10,499 nucleotides of DNA from the NCBI GenBank assembly GCA_020029455.1, contig JAIBJH010000074.1, positions 1 to 10,499 of the forward strand, given 5' to 3'. Of the stretch, positions 1 through 5,875 are shown piece by piece. Position numbers and translations under genes: made by a program. Each line of letters opens with the position of its first letter. The stretch's first letter is position 1. Below the pieces are notes generated by a model. It ran no database searches. It was not told the DNA's origin and was given only the letters and a program-made list of their open reading frames with translations. This DNA comes from Hyphomicrobiales bacterium (GTDB lineage: Bacteria; Pseudomonadota; Alphaproteobacteria; Rhizobiales; Aestuariivirgaceae).

Positions 1-17
1 TCTCCACCTTACCTTCA

Positions 18-50
18 GAGCGCGCGGCATGAGTTGAATGTCGCGCGCTC
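18..50. other. GC-rich perfect hairpin at window edge
   Basis: Nine bases at 18-26 (GAGCGCGCG) are exactly complementary to 42-50, with a 15-base loop between them. No T-tract follows on the plus strand, so it is not a classical terminator as seen. It could be the end of an upstream transcript's 3' structure or part of the intergenic repeat that follows. A smaller stem, 62-66 with 72-76 (CCGGG/CCCGG), lies just downstream. No coding sequence is supported in bases 1-288. Confidence 0.4.
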
Positions 51-105
51 ACCTTTCTCCGCCGGGACTTGCCCGGTGAACAAGGGCGGAGCTTTGCCCG
101 AATTT

Positions 106-221
106 CTCCCTCAGCGAAGCTGGGGGAGTACCGCCGAAGGCGGGGAGGGGGTGTTCGAAGTGTTGTCCTGCTTTGACACCCCCTCGGCCTTTCAGGCCAC
201 TCCCCCAACAAGTTGGGGGAG
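106..221. repeat. Composite palindromic intergenic repeat (four hairpins, two inverted halves)
   Basis: Four stem-loops are nested in a larger inverted repeat. Stem 1 pairs 106-115 with 119-128 around a GAA loop, with one G-U pair. Stem 2 pairs 131-135 with 139-143 (CCGCC/GGCGG), also around GAA. Stem 3 pairs 186-190 with 194-198 (GGCCT/AGGCC); its loop reads GAA on the other strand. Stem 4 pairs 200-208 with 213-221 (CTCCCCCAA/TTGGGGGAG). In addition, 145-154 (GAGGGGGTGT) is complementary to 176-185. The right half is therefore an inverted, diverged copy of the left half: outer hairpin, T, inner hairpin, then a G-rich segment. This organisation resembles REP/MITE-like palindromic intergenic repeats of alphaproteobacteria, but I cannot name the family. 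Confidence 0.75.
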
Positions 222-288
222 AGAGCAATCCGGCTTTGCGCCATTCGCCGACTGCGCTACGAAGCCGCTGCGCTCACCGGAGAACAAG

Positions 289-1497
289 ATGAAGAACACG
301 TTGCAAGAAAACCTGAAGCCGTCGACCCTTGCCGTCCATGCCGGGGAATTCGTCGATCCCGCGACGCGCGCCTCCTCTCCCAATCTCGTCATGTCCGTCA
401 CCTTTGCGCCGGAAGAGCTCACGGGATTTTCGGCGCGTGATGAGAAGGATTATGCGGGCTTCACCTATGCGCGGGTCGGAAGCCCGACAGTCAAGCAGCT
501 TGAAGACAAGATTGCGGTGCTGGAAGGCGGCGAAGCGGCACTGTGTTTCGGTTCGGGCGTTGCCGCAGCGCATGCGCTGATCGCCGGCCGTCTCAGCAGC
601 GGCGATCATCTGCTGATGCCCGAGAGCAATTATGTGGGGATCGCCGAATTGGCGCGCGATACGCTGCCGCGCTTCGGTATCGAAACAAGTTATGTGGACA
701 TGACGGACCTTGCGGCCGTTGCCGCCGCCATCAGGACAAATACGAAGATGATCTGGCTCGAGTCGCCCTCCAACCCGGCGATGATCGTCAGCGACATCCG
801 CGCTCTTGCCACGCTGGCGCATCAGAAGGGCGTCACCGATGTGGTGGCGGATTCAACCTATGCCACGCCGATCTCGACGCAGCCGCTGTCATTGGGCGCT
901 GACTTCGTCATGCATTCGCTCACCAAATATATCGGAGGCCATGGCGATGCGATGGGCGGCTGCATCGTCGGGCGAAAAAAAGATCTTGCGGCACTCACAA
1001 TTGAATCCACCGTGCATTTCGGCGGCATCATGTCGCCCTTTAATGCCTGGCTGATTTTGCGTGGCGCGGCCACGCTGCCGCTGCGCATGCGGGCCCATCA
1101 GGAGGCGGCGCTGTTTTTGGCGCAAAAACTTGAAACGCATCCGGTTGTGAAGCGCGTGCTCTATCCGGGCCTGCCCTCACATCCGCAGCATGACATCGCA
1201 GCCGCGCAGATGAAGAACTTCTCCGGCATCCTCACATTTCAGACGCACGAGAATGGCGAGGCGGTTGCAAAGCGCATGATCGAGCAATTGGAGATCATCC
1301 ACTATGCGGTCTCGCTCGGCCATCACCGCAGCCTTGTATGCTGGATCGGCACCGATGACATCGAAGCCTCGACATTCCGCCATGGCGCGGAAGCGGCGAA
1401 GCGTTACCGCAGCTACACGGGCGATGGCGTGTTCCGGCTCTCGGTGGGCATTGAAGATGGAGAAGACCTCTGGGCCGATCTTGCGCGGTGCCTCTGA
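289..1497 (+). CDS. PLP-dependent Cys/Met metabolism (trans-sulfuration) enzyme
   Basis: A 402-residue protein of the cystathionine gamma-synthase/beta-lyase/methionine gamma-lyase family, cytosolic, acting on sulfur amino acids. Visible landmarks are YARVGSPT at residues 60-67, the phosphate-binding SG at 89-90, ESPSNP at 158-163, VADST with the pyridine-nitrogen-binding Asp at about 188, and the Schiff-base lysine K213 in SLTKYIGGHGD. The C-terminal domain ends in RLSVGIED, typical of the family. The start is the ATG at 289, preceded by GGAGAA at 279-284. The frame stays open back to 34, but that stretch runs through the palindromic repeat and looks nothing like the family. The exact reaction is uncertain: the methionine gamma-lyase active-site cysteine region (YGC) reads NYVG here, which argues against that enzyme. 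Cystathionine beta-lyase or gamma-synthase-like activity is more likely. The gene stands alone on the plus strand and converges on rhlE. Confidence 0.9.
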   Translation: MKNTLQENLKPSTLAVHAGEFVDPATRASSPNLVMSVTFAPEELTGFSARDEKDYAGFTYARVGSPTVKQLEDKIAVLEGGEAALCFGSGVAAAHALIAGRLSSGDHLLMPESNYVGIAELARDTLPRFGIETSYVDMTDLAAVAAAIRTNTKMIWLESPSNPAMIVSDIRALATLAHQKGVTDVVADSTYATPISTQPLSLGADFVMHSLTKYIGGHGDAMGGCIVGRKKDLAALTIESTVHFGGIMSPFNAWLILRGAATLPLRMRAHQEAALFLAQKLETHPVVKRVLYPGLPSHPQHDIAAAQMKNFSGILTFQTHENGEAVAKRMIEQLEIIHYAVSLGHHRSLVCWIGTDDIEASTFRHGAEAAKRYRSYTGDGVFRLSVGIEDGEDLWADLARCL

Positions 1498-1515
1498 GCT
1501 GCTTCCCGTAAACTG

Positions 1516-1542
1516 AAAAGGGCGGGAAAATCCCGCCCTTTT
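1516..1542. terminator. Bidirectional Rho-independent terminator
   Basis: A perfect 12-base stem pairs AAAAGGGCGGGA (1516-1527) with 1531-1542 around an AAA loop. Because the stem starts with four A and ends with four T, it works as a GC hairpin plus U-tract on either strand. It lies 18 bases after the stop of the plus-strand PLP enzyme gene and 10 bases after the stop of minus-strand rhlE, so it can end both convergent transcripts. Confidence 0.92.
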
Positions 1543-1552
1543 GATTGGTTAC

Positions 1553-3154
1553 TCAGTTGCCGCCGAGCTGGCGCATCCAGTTGCCGGAGTTATTGGGTTT
1601 TGCGCCGCCACCTTGGCGCGGCTTGTCGAAGCCCCGCTTGCCTTTGCCGCCGGCAGAGGCACGGTCACCAAACTTGGGTGGCCGCTTTTGCTGTGCCGGA
1701 CGCTTGCCGGCATGGGGGTTTTCGGAACGGGGCCGGTCGGCCGGGGCAACAGGGTCGCCCGCCGATTTGCGGGCGAACTGGCTCTGGTCGATCGCTTCGG
1801 TCGGCATGTCCGTTGGATTCCATTGGCGCTTCTGCATACGGCCATCGGCGCGCAGGCCATGGCGGGCCTCGCCTTGGCGATCGTGCTGCGGGCCACGGCC
1901 TTCGCCCTGCCGGCCGCGATGATGGGGCTTCTTGTCCTTGTTTGGCATGTGGCGGCCGCCGCCGGACTTGCGCTTGTCGCCAGCCGGGTTCCAGCCAAAG
2001 TTCGGCGCCAGCGCATCGACCTTGAGGCCAAGCGCATGTTCCTTGGTGGGGATTGCCTGACGGATGGTCTTTTCAATGTCGCGCAGAAGCCCGCGATCTT
2101 CCGGGGTGCAGAAGGCGATGGCTTCGCCCGTGGCACCAGCGCGCGCCGTGCGGCCAATGCGGTGCACATAGCTTTCCGGCACGAAGGGCAGGTCGTAGTT
2201 GAAGACGTGGGAGACGCCATCAACGTCAATGCCGCGCGCTGCAATGTCGGTTGCCACGAGTGCGAGGATCTTGCCGTTCTTGAAGCCGGCCAGGGCCTTT
2301 TCGCGATTGGCCTGGCTCTTGTTGCCGTGAATGGCGGCGGCCTGATAGTTTTGACCAGCCAGCGCCTTCACGACCTTGTCGGCGCCATGTTTGGTGCGGG
2401 TGAAGATCAAAGCCCGGGTGATCTGCGGATCGCTCAGGAGCTCGACCAGCAGCTTCACCTTATTGGCGGGGTCCACGTGGATTACGGACTGCACCACACG
2501 CTCCGCCGTGGTGGCGACAGGGGTGATTTCAACGCGCACCGGATCGCGCAGCAGATTTGCGGCAAGGCCGGCAATCTCCTTGGGCATGGTGGCGGAGAAG
2601 AACAGGTTCTGCCGTTCCTTCGGCAACATGCCGGTGATCTTGCGGATGGCATGGATGAAGCCGAGATCGAGCATCTGGTCCACTTCATCGAGCACGAAGG
2701 TCTCGACCTTGGAGAGGGTCAGGGCCCTGCGTTCAATGAGATCGACAAGACGGCCGGGGGTCGCCACGAGAATGTCCACGCCATTGCGTAAATTCTCGAT
2801 CTGGCGGCCGATGCCAACGCCGCCGAAGACAACAAGGCTCTTGAGCCTCACGTTCTTGCCGTAGGTGCGGAAGCTCTCCTGGATTTGCGCCGCGAGTTCG
2901 CGGGTTGGTGTGAGAATAAGGGCGCGGGCCGAGCGGGCTTCCGGCTTGCGGTTGTCCTTGGAGAGGCGCTCGAGCATGGGCAGCGCAAAGGCAGCCGTCT
3001 TGCCGGTGCCGGTTTGGGCGATGCCCAGAAGGTCGCGGCCCTGCAGCAGTGGCGGAATGGCCTTGGCCTGGATGGGCGTGGGCGTATCGTAACCTTCGGC
3101 CTTCACCGCATTCAGAAGAGGAGCGGAGAGGCCGAGTGAATCAAAATTCGTCAA
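1553..3154 (-). CDS. rhlE: DEAD-box ATP-dependent RNA helicase, RhlE type
   Basis: A 533-residue helicase that unwinds RNA duplexes with ATP, likely in ribosome assembly or cold adaptation and RNA decay. The conserved motifs come in order: Q motif (GYDTPTPIQ, 21-29), motif I AQTGTGKT (46-53), PTRELA (83-88), TPGRL (132-136), motif II DEVD (156-159), SAT (187-189), ATDIAARGID (301-310) and HRIGRTARAG (331-340). Motif II reads DEVD where most relatives have DEAD. Residues from about 391 to the end form a disordered, Lys/Arg/Gly/Gln-rich tail of about 140 residues, as in many RhlE proteins, probably for RNA binding. The start codon is TTG: no ATG or GTG lies close by, and the N-terminal FxSLGLS segment just before the Q motif belongs to the domain. 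The Shine-Dalgarno is weak (GAAAG). A 220-base gap with a putative promoter separates it from the upstream HAD gene. Confidence 0.95.
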   Translation of the reverse strand: MTNFDSLGLSAPLLNAVKAEGYDTPTPIQAKAIPPLLQGRDLLGIAQTGTGKTAAFALPMLERLSKDNRKPEARSARALILTPTRELAAQIQESFRTYGKNVRLKSLVVFGGVGIGRQIENLRNGVDILVATPGRLVDLIERRALTLSKVETFVLDEVDQMLDLGFIHAIRKITGMLPKERQNLFFSATMPKEIAGLAANLLRDPVRVEITPVATTAERVVQSVIHVDPANKVKLLVELLSDPQITRALIFTRTKHGADKVVKALAGQNYQAAAIHGNKSQANREKALAGFKNGKILALVATDIAARGIDVDGVSHVFNYDLPFVPESYVHRIGRTARAGATGEAIAFCTPEDRGLLRDIEKTIRQAIPTKEHALGLKVDALAPNFGWNPAGDKRKSGGGRHMPNKDKKPHHRGRQGEGRGPQHDRQGEARHGLRADGRMQKRQWNPTDMPTEAIDQSQFARKSAGDPVAPADRPRSENPHAGKRPAQQKRPPKFGDRASAGGKGKRGFDKPRQGGGAKPNNSGNWMRQLGGN

Positions 3155-3374
3155 AATAAAAGTCTTTCAAATATGGAAGCAAAGAGGGACAGGCGCGCCA
3201 GCCTGCATCCTGGGCCATGCGCGTCAGAACAGTCCCACGTGAAGAGAGTGTTGGTGATATCCGCAGGGCCGAACGGCTTTCCGAAGGGAAGCCTCACGTT
3301 ATTCTGGCAAGGGCCTCAATGAAGCGGATGGCGGTCATATGGATGCTGCGTCGCACAATGTCAAGCAACATCGC
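3155..3374 (-). other. Long 5' leader/intergenic region before rhlE
   Basis: These 220 bases hold a probable promoter (3336-3364), giving rhlE an untranslated leader of roughly 170 bases. Within it, 3275-3282 pairs with 3286-3293 around a GAA loop (GGCTTTCC/GGGAAGCC on the plus strand, where one pair is G-U; in the minus-strand RNA that position is a C-A mismatch). A 25-codon ATG frame (3294-3371) begins three bases after the HAD stop and ends right before this hairpin; I do not treat it as a gene. Long structured leaders are known for cold-induced RNA helicase genes. A regulatory role here is inference. Confidence 0.4.
3336..3364 (-). promoter_or_regulatory. Putative sigma-70 promoter for rhlE
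   Basis: On the minus strand a perfect -35 hexamer TTGACA (3359-3364) is followed after exactly 17 bases by CATATG (3336-3341), which matches TATAAT at three of six positions. It sits just after the HAD stop codon and upstream of rhlE in the right orientation. The -10 is weak, so this is a plausible but unproven start point. If used, transcription would begin near 3329. Confidence 0.45.
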
Positions 3375-4037
3375 CTAAGCAGTTAAGGAATCAAGGATTC
3401 CCGGCAGTTCCGCCATGTCATTAAAGACACGCCGCGCGCCCAACTGGGTTAACGCAAGGGCATGTTCAGAGCGGTGCAAATGTGAACCAGTAAAGCCCAA
3501 GGTCGGGCATCCGGCAGCAACGGCGGCAGCAACACCCGTGACGCTGTCTTCGATGACGAGGCATTGGGAGGGTGCAAAGCCTGCCCGCTCTGCCGCCAGC
3601 AGATAAACATCGGGAAAGGGTTTACCGCGCGTTACATCCTCAAAGGTGGTGAGGCGGCCATCGAAGTGATGGGCAATCCCTGTCACCTCCAGCGCTAAAA
3701 GCGCCCGGTGGCGCGGGCCATTGGTGCCTATGCTTTTGGGATATGTGATGACATCGAGGGCTTCGCGCACGCCGGCAACCGGCTGCAGCTCGCGGCGATA
3801 GAGGTCGAGCATGATCACGTCCTTGCGGGCCTCAAGGTCAGTAGGAAGACGGATGCCACGTTCGGCTTCCAGCTCCTCGACCATGGCGGTGAAGGTCTTG
3901 CCGACGAAGCGGCGATGCATTTCCTGTTCGCTGATCACAACGCCGTTTTTCGCCAGCAGCGCCTGATCGGTGCGCATGGAAATTTCCTCGCTGTCGATCA
4001 GCACGCCGTCGCAGTCAAAAATAATGTGGACAAACAT
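3375..4037 (-). CDS. HAD-superfamily (subfamily IA) phosphatase
   Basis: A 220-residue soluble hydrolase of the phosphoglycolate phosphatase/beta-phosphoglucomutase-like group, expected to remove phosphate from a small phosphorylated metabolite. Motif I is FDCDGVLIDSE, with nucleophile D8 and acid/base D10. Motif II is the Thr in SIGTNGP (T105). Motif III is K139 in RGKPFPD, and motif IV is IEDSVTGV with D164. The region between motifs I and II (about residues 16-85) forms the helical cap that sets substrate choice; the substrate cannot be read from sequence. Its ATG overlaps the rppH stop by one base (TGATG) and it lacks a clear Shine-Dalgarno, so translation is probably coupled to rppH. Length is normal for the family. 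Confidence 0.88.
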   Translation of the reverse strand: MFVHIIFDCDGVLIDSEEISMRTDQALLAKNGVVISEQEMHRRFVGKTFTAMVEELEAERGIRLPTDLEARKDVIMLDLYRRELQPVAGVREALDVITYPKSIGTNGPRHRALLALEVTGIAHHFDGRLTTFEDVTRGKPFPDVYLLAAERAGFAPSQCLVIEDSVTGVAAAVAAGCPTLGFTGSHLHRSEHALALTQLGARRVFNDMAELPGILDSLTA

Positions 4038-4552
4038 CAGCGGCCCAGATGTCTCAGGACTGCAATCACGTCCTCATAGACCGCCTTCTTGAAGGGCACG
4101 ACGATATCCAGCACCTCGTCCATCGTCGCCCATTTCCACTGGTCAAATTCCTGCTTGTGGCCCTTGTCATTGTGGGGCGGCTTCAAATTCACTTCGCTGT
4201 CCTGCCCGGTGAAACGCAGGGCCACCCATTTCTGCTTCTGGCCGCGGTATCTGCCGCCCCAGCTTTTGCCGATCAGATGTTCGGGCAGATCATAGGTGAA
4301 CCAGCCCGGCGCTTCCTCGAGAAATTCGGCGGAGGTGACGCCCGTCTCCTCTTCAAGCTCTCGCAAAGCCGCACCGCGCACATCCTCGCCCTCGTCGATG
4401 CCGCCTTGCGGCATCTGCCACCATTTGCCGACACCTTCGTCGTTCTGCTTGTCAAAGCGGCGGCCCACCCAAACGAGGCCATCCCTATTGATGAGCATGA
4501 CGCCCACGCAGGGGCGGTACGCGCTGATCGCGTCTGATTTGTTCTTGGACAT
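4037..4552 (-). CDS. rppH: RNA pyrophosphohydrolase (Nudix), RppH
   Basis: A 171-residue Nudix enzyme that removes pyrophosphate from 5'-triphosphate RNA (and hydrolyses dinucleoside polyphosphates), starting 5'-end-dependent mRNA decay. The N-terminal YRPCVGVMLINRDGLVWVGRR segment (12-32) and WWQMPQGG (44-51) are typical of RppH. The Nudix box G-x5-E-x7-RE-x2-EE-x-G is intact at residues 50-72. The start is the ATG at 4552; the frame is open to 4642, but that part overlaps the upstream gene and does not resemble the family. The gene begins 14 bases after the upstream stop and has no good Shine-Dalgarno. A small hairpin (4559-4563 with 4569-4573, GGGCT/AGCCC) sits at the junction. It overlaps the HAD gene downstream by one base. 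Confidence 0.94.
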   Translation of the reverse strand: MSKNKSDAISAYRPCVGVMLINRDGLVWVGRRFDKQNDEGVGKWWQMPQGGIDEGEDVRGAALRELEEETGVTSAEFLEEAPGWFTYDLPEHLIGKSWGGRYRGQKQKWVALRFTGQDSEVNLKPPHNDKGHKQEFDQWKWATMDEVLDIVVPFKKAVYEDVIAVLRHLGR

Positions 4553-4566
4553 GGACAGGGGCTTAG

Positions 4567-5781
4567 CTAGCCCGTGCGGCCTTTGAAAGAGGCAGAAATG
4601 GGCACGAGCACAATGCCGCGCTCGGCCGCCGCCTTGGCCCATTCCTTGACCGTATTGATGGTGACTTCAAGGCCGGAGCCTGTGCCGATGGCAAAGCCCG
4701 TGCCGGTTGCCTGCTCTTCGAGAAGTGTCAGCGCCGAGACGATGGCCTCGGGTGAGGGGTCGGCATCGATCACCACCTTGGCGCGCTGCACCTTTGCCTT
4801 GGTGATATTTGCCGTCGATTCGGTGGAGGAGAGCGACATTGAGCCATCTTCAAGGAAATAGAGGCCACGGTCTTTCACTTCGCTGAGCACGGGGCGTAGC
4901 GCCTTGGGCATGGAGAGGAAGCGGCTGCCCTGGTAATTGATGAGGCCGGCATAGCCGGTGAAGCGGCTCATGTGCCAGCGCAGGGCATCGAGGTTGTCGG
5001 CATCGGGCGCATCTCCCACGAGCGTCTTGGGACCTGGATTGTTGGCGGGAAAACCGATGGGCTCCATGGGCACTTGCAGGAACACCTCGTGGCCCTGGTT
5101 GCGGGCCTTGTCTACCTGCTCCTGCAGGTCATTGCCGTAAGGCGCGAAGGCGAGTGTCACGTCGGAGGGCAGTTCCTTGATGGCCTTCTGGGTGAGTGTG
5201 CGGTTAAGCCCCATGCCACCCAGGAGAATGGCGATCTTGGGCGCATCGGAATGGATGACGCTCAGCGATGTCTTGCGGGCATAGAGTTTTGCGGCGCTCT
5301 CGCCGCGCGCGCTCACTTTGGGCAAGGGCCCCCAGGCGCTGGTCTCAGTGATGGAAGGCACAGGCGAAGGCGTCAGCGGCCGCCTTGGGCTGACGACGAG
5401 GTTTGCATGTTGCTGATAGGTGTCTTGCTCCATCGGACCTTCGATGACAACGGCATCCTGCCGGCTGTTGCCGATGAATTCTTCTCCAGCCGGTGCATCG
5501 GGTGTTTCCACCGATGCCGCCTGTTCTTCGGCATTTGCGGCGATGTCATCTTCGGCAGGTGCAGTTGAGGCCGTGGTGATCTCTTCGACGGGCGGCACCG
5601 CCACGACGACAATGGGCTCTCCGGCAAAGGGTAAGGGCTGGCGCGTGGCCCAGAAGCTGCCGCCGGCGAGAGAAATAATGGTTGCGGCATAGGCCAGTGC
5701 CAGCGGGCTGGGGCGCTTGGCCCACAGCCGCTCGGCCAGGCTCCGCTTGCGCAGGGGCTTCAGCAGTTCGTCGCGGCGCAT
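4567..5781 (-). CDS. Divergent polysaccharide deacetylase (YibQ/DUF610 family), membrane-anchored
   Basis: A 404-residue envelope protein. A basic N-terminus precedes one hydrophobic segment (about residues 25-46), which acts as a signal anchor. A low-complexity Pro/Ala/Glu-rich periplasmic linker follows (about 50-175). The C-terminal domain (about 180-400) is of the divergent polysaccharide deacetylase type: PKIAILLGGMGLN (181-193), DVTLAFAPYG, the segment HEVFLQVPMEP (231-241), LINYQGSRFLS and LYFLEDG. The first strand carries GG where metal-dependent deacetylase relatives have an Asp-Asp pair, so deacetylase chemistry is doubtful. The family sits beside envC and ctpA-type genes in many proteobacteria, which suggests work on peptidoglycan or the envelope, though the exact role is unknown. 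The ATG at 5781 has only a weak Shine-Dalgarno (GAGA). A CtrA-like box lies 52-66 bases upstream. Confidence 0.88.
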   Translation of the reverse strand: MRRDELLKPLRKRSLAERLWAKRPSPLALAYAATIISLAGGSFWATRQPLPFAGEPIVVVAVPPVEEITTASTAPAEDDIAANAEEQAASVETPDAPAGEEFIGNSRQDAVVIEGPMEQDTYQQHANLVVSPRRPLTPSPVPSITETSAWGPLPKVSARGESAAKLYARKTSLSVIHSDAPKIAILLGGMGLNRTLTQKAIKELPSDVTLAFAPYGNDLQEQVDKARNQGHEVFLQVPMEPIGFPANNPGPKTLVGDAPDADNLDALRWHMSRFTGYAGLINYQGSRFLSMPKALRPVLSEVKDRGLYFLEDGSMSLSSTESTANITKAKVQRAKVVIDADPSPEAIVSALTLLEEQATGTGFAIGTGSGLEVTINTVKEWAKAAAERGIVLVPISASFKGRTG

Positions 5782-5832
5782 GATCTCAGTTGCTTGTTCC
5801 GATTCGGAAAAGCCACTGTGGGGGCCTAAGCG

Positions 5833-5847
5833 TTAACGCCCCATTAA
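5833..5847. promoter_or_regulatory. Full CtrA-type box TTAA-N7-TTAA
   Basis: TTAA at 5833-5836, seven bases, then TTAA at 5844-5847 followed by C. This matches the alphaproteobacterial CtrA consensus and reads equally well on the minus strand (also ending TTAAC). It is the only full match I found in the window. It falls in the 94-base gap between ctpA and the deacetylase-like gene, about 50 bases before the latter's start. A GANTC site, the CcrM methylation target, lies at 5801-5805. The first half overlaps a palindrome (GCGTTAACGC, 5830-5839). Control of the deacetylase gene by the cell-cycle regulator CtrA is inferred. Confidence 0.55.
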
Positions 5848-5875
5848 CCACGCCGCAGTTGCGTGCCGGACCCGA

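Noticed and set aside
84..99. Four-base GGGC/GCCC stem before the repeat
   Set aside because: Too short to distinguish from chance in GC-rich DNA.
173..201. TTGACA at 173-178 as a -35 box for the PLP enzyme gene
   Set aside because: No -10-like hexamer lies 16-18 bases downstream (GCCACT), and the match is part of the repeat arm.
34..288. Upstream in-frame extension of the PLP enzyme to an ATG/GTG-type start near 34
   Set aside because: It runs through the palindromic repeat, its residues do not resemble the family, and the ATG at 289 has a Shine-Dalgarno and the normal family N-terminus.
1541..2791. Long plus-strand open frame (416 codons) opposite rhlE
   Set aside because: It is antisense to a clear helicase gene, shows no recognisable domain, and reflects the GC-rich codon pattern of the real gene.
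4553..4642. Longer N-terminus for RppH
   Set aside because: It would overlap the upstream gene by about 75 bases and its sequence does not match RppH proteins, which start just before YRPCVG.
5821..5842. GGGGC/GCCCC stem after ctpA as a terminator
   Set aside because: The stem is only five pairs with a 12-base loop and no T-tract follows directly; the CtrA-type box explains the motif better.
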